A stretch of DNA of 64,000 bases from NCBI RefSeq assembly GCF_900142205.1, contig NZ_FRAA01000001.1, forward strand, positions 174,889 to 238,888, written 5' to 3'. Source of the DNA: Reichenbachiella agariperforans. Its GTDB lineage: Bacteria; Bacteroidota; Bacteroidia; Cytophagales; Cyclobacteriaceae. The notes beneath the pieces were generated by a model that did no database searches, was not told the DNA's origin, and was given only the letters and a program-made list of their open reading frames with translations. Position 1 is the stretch's first letter; the number at the start of each line of letters is the position of its first letter. This document shows, piece after piece, positions 18,000-30,600 of this stretch. The position numbers were made by a program, and so were the translations under genes.

Positions 18000-19943
18000 T
18001 TAGAATTCTACGATCACAAACTCTGTCCGACGATTGGCTTTTCTACCCTCTTCTGTAGCATTGTCCTCTATCGGCGAGGACTCACCATATCCTTTGGATC
18101 TTAGTCTCTCCTGTTCTACACCTGCCAGCACCATATAAGCTACCACTGCATCTGCTCTGGCTTGGGACAGTTTGAGGTTCAGCTCATCAGACCCAACATT
18201 ATCAGTGTACCCACCTACCTCGATGACCATAGTGCCATTGTCTTTGAGCAACTGTACTGCCTTGTTGAGTTCGACATAAGAGATCGGTTTCAATTCTGCT
18301 CTACCTGACTCGAAGAAAATATTGTTCAAGACCACTTTCGTCCCTTTCTCAATAGGTTCGAGCAAGATATCCTTGGTGATCTCAGCATAACTCGCGTCAT
18401 CTGGTAGGTCAAAGCTCTGAGAATAAAAGAAGTAGCCATCCTTGGTAGCCGATACGCTATAGCTACGACCTGCTGGCAATACGATCAAGTATTCACCTGT
18501 TTCATCATTACTCTTATTTAGCGCAATCAGCTCTCCTGTGACCATATCCTCCACTAGTACCACTGCGCCTATTGGAGCGGACGTGTTCGCGTTAGACACG
18601 ATACCCTGAACTACCATAGACGGTTTTGGTTTCAGGTGATCTGGCAACTCCATCTCAAATATATCATAGTTGGCCGCATCTAGACGAGACGAAGCAAAGT
18701 ACCCCATACCAGAAGCAGAGATACTAAAGTTGGTATCATCACCTGATGAATTAATAGGTGCACCTACATTGATAGGAACCCCCCACTTACCATTGTCAAA
18801 TAAGCTATAAAAAATATCTGATTCTCCATATCCAGGATGTCCCTCTGTCGCATAGTAAAGCGACTTACCGTCAGAGGCCAAATATGGACTCTTGTCACTC
18901 AACGGCGTATTGACCGTACTTCCTAGGTTAGATGGAATCCCCCACTCTCCGTACTGATTGAGAGAAGTGACATACAAGTCTGACTCACCATATCCACCAT
19001 CTCGGGTAGAAGAGAATATGATTCGTGTACCATCCGAACTAATAGTCGGTTGAGAATCCCACGCGCCGCTATTCACGACGTTACCCATATTTTTAGGTTC
19101 TGACCATTGACCTGACTCTAAATACGCAATATAGAGGTCGCACCCTCCGATACTCTCATCCGTACCACATCGTACATAAACCATGGTTTGTCCATCACCT
19201 GTAAATGAAGACCCAAAATCATCTGACATAGAATTGATAGGCTCTGGCATAAGCACTGGCTTCTGCCATACATCATTCTCATAGCTAGAGTAGTATACAT
19301 CTTCACCATAGTTCGTCAACCTAGTACTGTCCTTGATATAATCAAATCCCCCCTGACGAACACTCGTAAAATACAGTCGCGTTCCTGTTGGGTTGACCTG
19401 CGGTGTATAATCGTGCAGGCTACTATTGACATTCGCTAATGGAAGCGGCTGATCATCGCTATTTTTAGACGCACGAATCTCAGGACTTCTTTTGGCATAC
19501 TCAATCCTATTCCTTGCTAAATGTAGCGTAGCAACGCCCTTAGGATCTTTAGGTAGGTTATCATAAAATTTCTGATAATAATCCTCTGCTTTACGCAAGT
19601 CATCCAAATCTAAATAGGCATTACCTATGTAGCTATAGACCCACGGGTTGTAGTCAGGGTTGATATTTTCCAGTCGCTTGAGACAGTAGATCGCACGCTC
19701 TGGGTTGCCATCATTGACAAAAGCCATCCCCGCATAGTACCATGAGTTCTCATGACTGCTTCTATACTTCAGTGCTTCCTGAAACTGATCGACTGCACCT
19801 TTGTAGTCTCCTGCTTTATACGCTTTCACGCCATTTTTATAGGCAGATTTAAACGCTTCGTCCAGACTGGTAGTCTGTGCCATAGCACCCGACACCAATA
19901 GAAAGCTAAATATGAATAGATAGTAACTGATTGTTTGTTTCAT
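18000..19943 (-). CDS. PorE-like OmpA family protein (TPR, PD40 propeller, carboxypeptidase-like, OmpA)
   Basis: This 647-residue protein has signal peptide MKQTISYYLFIFSFLLVSGA. TPR-like helices span about 25-165, including AVDQFQEALKYRSSHENSWY. A PD40/WD40-like beta-propeller (about 185-425) contains repeats such as GTRIIFSSTRDGGYGESDLY. A carboxypeptidase-regulatory-like fold follows (about 440-530). An OmpA domain is C-terminal (about 535-647) with GYTDNVGSDELNLKLSQARA and NRRTEFVIVEF, which bind peptidoglycan. This four-part order is that of PorE, a periplasmic/outer-membrane anchor of the type IX secretion system in Porphyromonas. Bacteroidota genomes carry many paralogues, so direct T9SS membership is not proven. 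A second such gene is at 38483. Confidence 0.9.
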   Translation of the reverse strand: MKQTISYYLFIFSFLLVSGAMAQTTSLDEAFKSAYKNGVKAYKAGDYKGAVDQFQEALKYRSSHENSWYYAGMAFVNDGNPERAIYCLKRLENINPDYNPWVYSYIGNAYLDLDDLRKAEDYYQKFYDNLPKDPKGVATLHLARNRIEYAKRSPEIRASKNSDDQPLPLANVNSSLHDYTPQVNPTGTRLYFTSVRQGGFDYIKDSTRLTNYGEDVYYSSYENDVWQKPVLMPEPINSMSDDFGSSFTGDGQTMVYVRCGTDESIGGCDLYIAYLESGQWSEPKNMGNVVNSGAWDSQPTISSDGTRIIFSSTRDGGYGESDLYVTSLNQYGEWGIPSNLGSTVNTPLSDKSPYLASDGKSLYYATEGHPGYGESDIFYSLFDNGKWGVPINVGAPINSSGDDTNFSISASGMGYFASSRLDAANYDIFEMELPDHLKPKPSMVVQGIVSNANTSAPIGAVVLVEDMVTGELIALNKSNDETGEYLIVLPAGRSYSVSATKDGYFFYSQSFDLPDDASYAEITKDILLEPIEKGTKVVLNNIFFESGRAELKPISYVELNKAVQLLKDNGTMVIEVGGYTDNVGSDELNLKLSQARADAVVAYMVLAGVEQERLRSKGYGESSPIEDNATEEGRKANRRTEFVIVEF

Positions 19944-20161
19944 TCTAATTGTGTTAATTCAAGTTAAAGTTAGAAGATTTGATGTAAAAAAGAAGGTTAT
20001 CTGACTTGAACTCTATTTTATCATCATTCATCGAAGTTCACCCCTCATTGATCGAATGAGACAAAAGCTAATTAAAACTGGCATCATGCTTGTAATAATC
20101 TCAGCAACAACATAACCCAAACAGGAGTCTCCAATACTCACAATGCTAAACACTTACTGAG
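19944..20161. other. Intergenic region upstream of PorE-like gene
   Basis: No RNA gene, terminator or clear promoter was recognised. It must contain the promoter of the leftward gene. Confidence 0.5.
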
Positions 20162-20521
20162 ATGAAACACCATGAAAACAGCCCCATCAAAAACTTATTC
20201 ACTACTGGCACTCCCATTAAAACCTTGTTTAATCTCATCCATCCTATTCACAAAAGCTTCCCTCGACAACAAATAGAATTCAACATCTCACACTTTCTAC
20301 GTAGACCCATCGCCAACATGTACAGTATGGTTTTTGAGATTGGAATTAACCTAGATAAGAAAAATGATCTCCAGCGAGATTTGAATATTCTAAAATCACT
20401 CAACAAAGAACTAAGCAAGTCTATCCAGAAAATTGAAGAGCTATTAAAAAACGATGAAATAGAAAATCTAAAAGAAGACGAAAAATATCTAAAATCCATA
20501 TCACTCAGTATGCTGATGTGA
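20162..20521 (+). CDS. Possible small coiled-coil protein (uncertain)
   Basis: A 119-residue open frame whose C-terminal half is strongly charged and heptad-like (LQRDLNILKSLNKELSKSIQ). The N-terminal half is not distinctive and no signal peptide is present. I do not recognise a family. It is the only open frame on this strand in the spacer between two leftward genes, and base composition does not clearly separate coding from non-coding here. It could be a real small protein or chance. Homology search for the last 70 residues would decide. Confidence 0.3.
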   Translation: MKHHENSPIKNLFTTGTPIKTLFNLIHPIHKSFPRQQIEFNISHFLRRPIANMYSMVFEIGINLDKKNDLQRDLNILKSLNKELSKSIQKIEELLKNDEIENLKEDEKYLKSISLSMLM

Positions 20522-20617
20522 ATAAACTACCCCAAGGCAGAGTCATCAGTATATCAAAATGGCATCTAGTTCAATTCAACCCAAAGAGAAGAGAACCAAC
20601 AGGTTATTATCACACGA

Positions 20618-21202
20618 TCAAACAAAAACTTTAGGACCCGACTTTAGCAAATCTTGAAACTCAGAAGGACCGTCGACTATTTCCTTTCTATAATTATCCA
20701 ACTCATCCTTCGTTTCAGCTGATAATAGATCTACTACTTCATCAAGTACAGGTCCAGAAATCATATATGGAAACTCCGAAAACACCAACTGGTCACCTTG
20801 GCAACTAGCATAAATCTGACACTCAGCCAATTCATTAACGTCTCTTCTACTCACCAGACACTTTTCTATCCATTTCATAGGATCATATTCCTCCTGCGCC
20901 ACCAAATGCGCTCTATGTGCATAGAAATCCACGTGCTGTTGAAAATAGTTCATCAGATTAGCCAAAGATGACTTGGACAACATCGACTTCATACTGTCTG
21001 CACAGCCCAAACACACAGCGTACTCAAATATCGTAGAATAGGCTTCATAGCTTCCATAGGGCTTCAATGCCTTTTCGATCAAATAAGGAACATCCCCTTC
21101 ATACAGTTTCATCTCACACTGAATACACTTCTGAAATGGACCTCCAGTATAATCACAGTGAAAGACCTTAGGGATATCGATTGTTTTCTGCTCCATATTC
21201 AT
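20618..21202 (-). CDS. Conserved CxxC (zinc-ribbon-like) hypothetical protein
   Basis: This 194-residue protein has no signal peptide or membrane segment. Two Cys pairs near the N-terminus, KCIQCEMKLY and VCLGCADSM, suggest a zinc-binding site; an additional HCDYTGG precedes the first pair. The rest is acidic and probably helical. I do not recognise a named family. It is not in an obvious operon: the neighbours are a doubtful small gene and the giant adhesin, which is divergent. The start could be either ATG (21202 or 21196). Confidence 0.7.
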   Translation of the reverse strand: MNMEQKTIDIPKVFHCDYTGGPFQKCIQCEMKLYEGDVPYLIEKALKPYGSYEAYSTIFEYAVCLGCADSMKSMLSKSSLANLMNYFQQHVDFYAHRAHLVAQEEYDPMKWIEKCLVSRRDVNELAECQIYASCQGDQLVFSEFPYMISGPVLDEVVDLLSAETKDELDNYRKEIVDGPSEFQDLLKSGPKVFV

Positions 21203-21629
21203 AGTTGCAATTTAACCGAAGAACTGAGTATTTTGGCTCTAAATATAGGAGACTTTGAACCTAGTGTGTCATTGTTGTTTTTTCTAGATTATAGACAACC
21301 GTTTTATACCATACGGTAGACTAATCAAATTATTCCCTATCGCACTGATTAATCAACTTACTCATTCCACTTTGTGAGATTCGTTTCATGTGAAGAGCTT
21401 CATGGCTAATTACTCTTCAATCAAACGACATAAGCCCTTTTTATAACGTAAAGATTTAACCACCCCAACAATACATAACTAACTGAAAATGAATACATAA
21501 AAAAGACTCGAGTTAAAGCACCTCCTTTGTCTTTGATAAAAGAGATTTGATAAATACCATTTTATAAATATTCATACTACTTTTAAATTAATTACTGTAT
21601 TCCAAACCAAACTGATCACCTAATCCTAG
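21203..21629. other. Long promoter region of the giant adhesin gene
   Basis: This 427-nt AT-rich spacer separates two divergent genes. No coding region is supported, and no RNA motif or clear -33/-7 pair was found. The length is unusual next to the compact neighbours and leaves room for regulation or a long 5' leader. Confidence 0.5.
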
Positions 21630-24600
21630 ATGTTAAAGCGCCTTACCATCAGCACTCTGGCTCTGTTTACCAGCCTAGCCTCTTTTGCACAATCAGCAAA
21701 TTTCACAACCGATTTATCAAATAACGAAAGCTGTGGGGCTACATCAGTCAACTTCTCAGTTGATGACGACACAGACATCACTGATTACAGCTGGGATTTC
21801 GGAAATGGAGAACCAGTCTCTACTAGTGCTACCGCAGGAACTACCTATCTAGAACCAGGAAACTACACAGTAACCTTAACGATCAATGGAGGGGCTGAAT
21901 CAAGCCAACAAGAAATTATTATCTATGCCAAGCCAGAACCTGAATTCATAGTTGATGGAGGTGATGATTCAGGGTGTATCAGTTCAACTTTAGATGTTTC
22001 GTTCGACTACACAGGTGCAGTTCCTCCAGTAAATGGAGGAGAAATTGTAGCTTGGGACTGGTCATTTGGGGATGCAAAAGATCCCATTAGGCTATATGCT
22101 AGTGAGGGCAACAATGGAGACATTACTTATACCTATAGTGGGTATGGTTCTTTCAACGTAGTAGTCGGTGTACTTGATGCAAATGGGTGTACAGCATCCT
22201 ACGTACTACCCAACGCAGTTAGTATTTATCCAGAACCAACATCAGGTTTCACCTATAGTTATGACGAAGGATGCAGCTTTCCGTTGGACGTACAGCTCAC
22301 CAACTCCTCCACAGACCCCACCTCCAGCATCAACTTATTCCTCTGGACTGTCACTGACCTTAGTAACTCAACTGTAATAGAAACAAGCACAGATGAAAAC
22401 CCTATCATCACTCTTCCCACTGCAAAAGATTATGACATTAGCCTAGAAGTCACAAATAGCCCTGGTTCATGTAGCAATGAAAGTAATCAAACACTCAGTT
22501 TTGAAAACAATGTTGCTGTTTTCGTCTCAGACAAATCTGAAGTATGTGTTGGAGAAGACATTCAGTTCACCAGCACTGTTACAGATGGACTAGGAGGCAC
22601 TCCTGGCATCTATCATTGGGATTTCGGAGATGGCAATACCGCATCAGAACCCAACCCTGTATACGCCTACAGCGACGACACAGGCAGTCCATACACCGTT
22701 GCTCTAACTGTCACATTTAGCAATGGCTGTCAAGAAACAACTGCACAAGAAGACCTAATCATAGTAAATAACATAGGTGAGCCTGTAGTGAGTGTCAGCA
22801 AAGAGGAACTCTGTGATCGAGAAGAGATTACTATCTCAACTAACACCATTGGCACTAAATACTACTGGGATTTTGACTATGATGGCACTACACCTGATTT
22901 TGACACAGGTACATCGACAGGTACTGTCACACACTCTTACCTTTCGGAAGGACTATATGATATCCTAGTACAAGTGCAAACTGCTGAGGGATGTCAAAAC
23001 CAAGGAATATTCTCCTCAATTCTAGTAGAGTTCCCTAAACCTGCCATAGAAGTCTCCGAAGGCCACTATGGCTGTGTCGGTGATCTTGCTAGTTTCGACG
23101 CAAGCGGCTCAACGAACACACTTCCTACTGGCAGTAACACTATAGTGAGTTATAGTTGGGACTTTCAGAACGATGGAACGATAGACCAAACAGGTTCTAG
23201 TCCTCTAGCAGAAGACATCCCTTTTAATGAGGAAGGTAAATTCGACGTAGCACTAACTATAGAAACCTCCGATGGATGTACTAACACCATCGTATACCAA
23301 GATGCAGTAGAACGGGGCTATGTTCCGACTGCTACTTTCACTTCTTCCAAGAATACAGAATGTGTAGACACAGCTATCAGCTTTAACAGTACCTCCTCAC
23401 GCAACGATATCGGTACACAACCTATTGATAGTGTAATTTGGGATTTTGGGGACGGCACTATCGTCAGTGGAAATCCGCTAGAAGACCCCAGCCTTAACAA
23501 CCCCTCTCATGCCTACTCAGATGATACGGAAGATGGATCACCATCTGGAGGTTACACAGTATCACTTACTGCCTTTAGTGATGGTTGCCCTTCTAATGTC
23601 GCTACAGATGTCATCAATATCACTTATCCTGTTGCACGATTTGAGTATCCAGATTTAGGTCAATGCTTTGCTGCCAGTGATATTGTATTCACGGCACTAG
23701 ATGGTGCTAATTTGAGTGAAGGAGTAGATGAATACCGTTGGGATTTTGGAGATGGCAGTCTAGAACCTGGACCAGACAACACAGCCTTTACCGTTGGAAG
23801 TGACCCTAGTACGACACACCAATTCACCAAAAGAGGCAACTACACCATTGTCCTTTATGTCAAAAACAATACCAGTGGATGCATAGACACTTATTCATCT
23901 GTCATACCCGTAACTTTTGCGATCCCTAACTTCACTACATCAGACTTGATCGTATGCTATGACGCTGATGAAGTGCAGTTTGTCAACCGATCCGTCTCCA
24001 TAGCTGCTACGCCTAGTTATAGCTGGGACTTTGGGGCTGACGCTACTCCGGCCACTTACGATGGCGCTACCCCACCTGTTGTTATTTATTCCTCTCCTGG
24101 ACTAAAGACCGTGACATTATCCATGAATGAAAACAATGGGTGCCCTGTAAAAGTAGCTACCCAAACAGACTATATTGATGTCCGTGGTCCGATCACGGAC
24201 TTCTCAATTGTTTCGGACAATGCCGACCCCAATGTTCAGTGCTTAGACCCAGAAGAAAGCCTCACGTTCACCAGCAACAGTACTGCCAATGGCAATACAA
24301 ATATAAGCTGGGAGTGGGATTTTGATGAAGGAGCCAATCCTCCAACAGTCAGTACTGACAACCAAGACCCGATAGAGGTTAGTTACGCTACTACAGGATT
24401 AAAAACGATCTCTTTGACCGTCACCGATGATGCTGGCTGTGTAGATACAGAGATTAAAACAGATGAAATAGCCATTCCAAACCCTAATGCAAACTTCGGT
24501 ATAGGGAGTGAAAACAAATGTATCACTGAGAGCATTACCATCACTGATCAATCCAACACCAGTGGACTAAGTAATATAAGCGACTGGGAATGGGATTTCG

Positions 24601-27600
24601 GAGATGGTGCTACGCCAGCGACTTTCTCTGGTCAAAACCCTGGATCAGTGGTCTATGCTACAATCGGTACAAAAACCATAACCCTCACCATCACCAATGA
24701 GGACGGATGTATGGATATATCCACACAAGATCTTGAAATCTATGAGGCTAATGCTTCTTTTCCTGCTGTCACAGAGACGGGCTGTGCTCCATTAGAAGTT
24801 ACTTTTGAAGACACGTCCGTAGACGCTGTTTCCTGGCTGTGGGATTTCGGAGATCAATTCAATTCTACCTCCACAGAGCAAAACCCTACCTTTATCTACA
24901 TCTATCCTGGCACCTATGACGTCACACTGACGACTGTCAGTGCTGGTGGTTGTCAAATTACCGTCACTGAGACGGCAGTAGTGACAGTAGATGGCCCTCA
25001 GTATGACGATTTTAGCTATATACTAGATCAAGTGTGTATCAATGAGGATGACAATCAATATCCCGAAGCGACATTTACCATAACTGGCCTTAGCGACACC
25101 AAGTCTCTGCGTTTGGATTTCGGGGACGGGACAGTTGTTTATGAAGAAGAGTTTACAGATGCAATGAATCCAAATAGTGGCAATCCAGTAGTCGTCACAC
25201 ATCAATATGAGACCTTTGGAACTTTCAAACCAAAGCTAACCATCGCAGATGATCCAGCAAGTCCAGATGCATGTGGTGCTTTCGTATACGTACCTGAAGT
25301 ACCGGAACTCATCATCAGTCATGATACAGAACCTGTTTTCACCTCCAACTCCGTACAAAACGAAACATGCCAAAATGTAGCAATTCAATTTCAAGACAAA
25401 ACGCAAACGGACGGTGGATTAATCGATGATCGCTATGCGATTACAGACTGGTTATGGGATTTTGGTGACGGGACAACCTCTACCGATAAAAACCCTAGTC
25501 ACAGCTACGCCTCTACTGGTACTTATCAAGTCTCTTTGACACTCACTACCGAACTCGGTTGTGATGGCACGACCACTCAATCTATCGAGATCGTCGGCGC
25601 ACTGAGTGACGACACGCCTGGCACTAGTACAGAGATATGCGCAGGAGAAACGCCTACACTTGATGCTAATACCCCAACAGGAGGTGAAACAAGCATAGCT
25701 TATCAATACCTCTGGCAAGTCAGTTCCAATCAAAGTACTTGGTCTGATGCTCCTGGCATCAATGATGGAGAAGACTACACGATCACCGCTAGCAATCCTA
25801 CTGCTACCACGACCAAATACTATCAGCGCATCACTACGTCTCTCAATTGTACAGCTGTATCAGGCATGTTCACAGTGGTTACTGATCCGAGCACTTTATC
25901 TGGAATATTGTCTTCGGATCAAAACGAATGTTATGGCAACAATACTTTCCGACTGGTCTTAGAAGCCTACAGAGGAGAGATTTTGGATTGGGAGTCGGAT
26001 ACCAATGCAGACTTTAGTACGGCTACTTCCCTTGGTATCACTTCAGACAGTTACACTTACAGTGACCTAACTGGCACTACTTATTTCCGTGTATCCGTTC
26101 AAAGTGGGGTTTGCGAACAAGAATACTCCAACACTGCTACTATCACCGTCCAAGATGAAATAACAGGAAATGTAATTGACCCAGATATTGCTGAATGCTC
26201 GGACACAGATCCAGGCACACTCACCGCTACTGCTGTAGCAGGTGGAGCAGGATCTGGCACTTACTCCTACCAATGGCAAAGCAGTTCGGATGACAGCAAT
26301 TTCTCTGATATAAGTGGAGCGACCAGTGAGAGTTATGCACCTGGTATTCTCACTAGTACCACCTACTTTAGACGAATAGCTACCTCTACAGGCACGAGCA
26401 CATGTAGTGTAACTAGTGAAAGTTTAGAAATCAACATCACCCAAGCACCCAAAACTGACCTCACAGTACTTGCCCCAGCGGTATGTGACGATGAAGACGC
26501 TGTAATTACCATTCAAAATTCAGAATCTAGCTATACCTATGAAGTACTCAACACGAGCGATGCAGTCGTCGGTACGGGTACTGGAAATGGCAGTGACCTC
26601 AACATCACAGTCGCAGAAGCTGACTTACCTGATGGGGAGACCCAATTTGATTTTGTGATCCAAGTCACCAATGGGATATGTGTTCGCGACTTCCCGAGCA
26701 ATACACTAGACATCAATGCTGTACCTGATTTAGATCTAATAGTGACACAATTCGGAGATGTCTGTAACGGTAACGACGGTCAAGTCACTATCGCATCAGC
26801 AGAAGACGGCTATACCTATGAAATCCAAAACACAGATCAGAGCAACAAGGTAGTAGCTACTGGCACTGGTGACGGCACTGACCTCTTACTCACCATCCCA
26901 TCTAGCGAACTACCTAGTTCTGGCACATTCAACTACCAAGTTACCGTACAAAATGGCGCTTGTGGAAAAGTTCTAAACACCACTGGGTCATTTGACATCA
27001 TCCCTACTCCTGACAATAGTCTAGCAGTATCCGACCCTACGATTTGTGAAGAAACACTCCCTACTACAGTCGACATCATTGTCTCTAATGCGGTAAGTGG
27101 CGTAAGCTACCAGCTTCGTGAAGACTTAGGAGATATTAATGTAGGTGCAGCACAAGAAGGCACTGACGGAGACTTGACATTTAACATCACAGCACCAAGT
27201 GTAACGACTCTTTACAACGTACTCGCTACCTCGACCTCCACAGATGGAACTCCCGCCCTATGCGACGGTATCGAACTCACCAATAAATCCAAAGTCACCA
27301 TCATCCCAACGCCAGCGATCGACCTGACCGTAAGTGACCCTACTATCTGCGAAGGAGATGATGCCACTGTCAACTTGGACAACTCTGAGGTAGATGTACT
27401 ATACACCATCAGACTAGAAGATGACACGGATGCTACAGGTACTACCACGCAAGTCAATGGTACAGGAGGTACGGTCAGTTTCACTGTCAGTACCACTACA
27501 GACCAAGTCTACGAAGTAGTCGCACAATCTACCCTAACTGGTGATGCTGGTTTATGTGCGGAATTTGTCCTCACAGATCAAGCCACTGTGACGGTACGTC

Positions 27601-30600
27601 CTACGCCCGAGACTGACGCCACCCTAGTCGTCAATGATTTCGAGTATTGCGAAGAAGAAGTAACTGTAGCAGCATCTGTTCCAGACCTAATATTTACCGT
27701 TACGGATTCAGAACTCAACGTCAACTATAGCATCAAAGAACAAGGATCCGCTAGCTACATTGAAGCAGATGTTCCTGGTAATGGAGGAATTCTTACCTTT
27801 TCGGGCATTCCTGCTCCTAGTACGACAACTATATATGAAGTATACGCGCGTGACAATGATGCGGCCGATAGTGGTCTTTGTCCCTATTACCTCTTAGAAG
27901 ATACTGGCGTAGCAACTGTCGCACCTATCCCTAGCCAAAAAACAGTCAGCGATCCGGTAATATGTATTGGTGATGCTGGAGAGATCATCCTCAGTGATTC
28001 TGAGCTAAATGTATCCTATCAATTGGCTTTAGCTGATGGTTCTTTGGTCGGACTACCTGTAGCTGGTACGGGCTCGGATATTACTTTTTCGATATCCATC
28101 GTAAACAATACAACCTTCTATGTCGCTGCAACCTCTACCCTAGTTTTAGGTTGTGAAACTGTGATCATGTCCGACAATGCAGATGCAGTGGTCATCCCTA
28201 TCCCTGATGCCAGCGTAGATTTTACAGCTTCAGACGCTGAGGTATGCGAAGGGCAAGAAATCACCTTCACGATAGCTACAGAAGATGACGTCACCTATCA
28301 AGCCAAAAAGAATGGTGTAGCACTAGGAACACCTATCTCTGGAGATGGCACACCGCTGACTTTCACAGACACACCGGCAGCCTCCGCAGTCTATACAGTA
28401 GAAGCTACGCCTAGTACGCAAAACTCTCTCTCGGCTGATTGTGCGACTATCCAGTTGTCCCAATCCATTGGAATTATAGTAGTAGGACCGATCGCATTTG
28501 ATCAGCAACCTACTGACCAGACCCTATGCTCTGGCACAGCTACTTCCTTTGTATCCCAAGTCTCTAACAACGGAGACGGTGGCGCACCCGAATTACAATG
28601 GCAAGTCAGTACAGACAACGTCACTTATACAGACCTTAGTGATGGTGCGGTATATACTGGGACACAAACAGAAAACCTATCGATACTAAACACGACAGGA
28701 CTAGATGGCAACTACTACCAACTCATTGCCAGTATCGGTTCGTGTGAGGAAAATTCTGACCCAGCCCAACTCAATCTAGGTACGATACCGGATTTGGCGG
28801 GGTTTGCCTTATCGGTCGACGACTTGTGTTTGGGAGAAGAAGCAGAAGTAACTGTCACTGGGCTTTCGGACGGAATCTATGACTTCACCTATGACATCAC
28901 AATCTCTAACACCGTAAGTGATGAAACAGTAGAAAATATAACTGTGACAGGAGGAACTGCGAATTTCAATGTATCAGCCGACTTGATCACCAACGATGGA
29001 AACAACTCCTTCTTTATCACCCAAGTTGACTACAGTACTGGGCAAGGTTGTGGTTCGGTAGCTACCGCAGAAGATAACTTCATTGTCTTCCCACTCCCAG
29101 ATGTGACTGGACTCAGTGTCGTAGCAGATGATATCTGCGCTGGTAATGACGCAGTAGTGGATGTATTTGGCAATCTCGTGGACGGCTCTTACACCTTCAC
29201 TTACGATTTATCGGGTGCTAACACCGCTACTGGACTTACGGCAGATGTAGCTACGATTGGTGGAGAAGACACTTTTACCATCCCGAGTACCAGCTTGAGT
29301 AGCAGTGGTGCAACCGTGATTTCTATCACCAAAGTACAATACGTTACTGATGAGCAATGTGCGACCACAGCAGTTAATGCCAATACTCAACTGACCGTAA
29401 TCAGTGCACCTGATGGAGCTACCCCGACGCTAGATGACTTAACTGTATGTGAGGGAAACAGTGGACAACTAACCTTGCACAATTCACAAACCAATGTCAG
29501 CTATCAACTAAGAGATTCTGATGGTGACGATGTAGGCTTGCCCCTTCAAGGTAACGGTGGTGATATATTCTTTACCATCACTCCTACGAGTAATAGCAAC
29601 TACAGTGTGTTCGCTAGTTCATCTGTGGTTACTAACTGTACTGGCGTAGTACTGGCGGATCTAGCTACTGTCACGGTGATTTCAACACCTACCGCAGACT
29701 TAGAAGTAGTAGGCGATACGCCGATCGCATGCTTCGGAGATGAAGCTTCGATCACAATCAAGGATACAGAAGTCGGCGTGAGTTATCAGCTCCGTGCCAA
29801 TGGCATAGCTGTCGATGGATTTGTATTGGTCGGTGATGGCACAGATCAGTCTTATGCAGGCGTACCTTCCAAATCAGCCGTTTACTCCGTACTAGCGACT
29901 CCAACCACTCAAGACAGTGATGCCAACAATTGTAACAGTATCCAATTATTGGATTTGGTGACTATCCAAGTCGATGGCCCTATCGTCATCAATGCTCAGC
30001 CCGACGATGTAACAATTTGCTCTTCGAGTCAAAAAGTAGCCTTCACTACAGATATAGACAATCAGGGTGATGGAGGAACTCCAAATTACCAATGGCAATC
30101 CAGTGCTAACAATACGACATTCAACAATATATCAAATGGTGCGGTATACGCTGGTGTAAATACCCAAACCCTGCAAGTGCTCAACAATACAGGGCTTGAC
30201 CAGAGATACTACAGACTTAAAATCACCACTGCGCAGTGTGAGTTATATACTGATGCAGCACTGTTAAGTATTACTGCATTGCCAGACACAGATGATCTAG
30301 CACTCACCACCACTGATGTGTGTGCAGGAGAAGATTTGGTGGTAGATTTCACGAGCAACCAACTCGCCGACCAATCTTATCAATTCACTTACACAATCAC
30401 TGGCAGCAACTATTTTGGACCTACTGAAGCCATCGTTTCGGTAACTAGCGGCAATGGGTCAGGTTCTTTCACAGTTCCTAGCGAGCAAATCAGTGACATA
30501 GGCACTACAGTCGTCACAGTCACAAAAGTAGATTATGAATCCGGCCAAGCTTGTAGTGTATTCGGGCTCTCTGCCGCCTCTACATTTGAAATAGAAGCAA

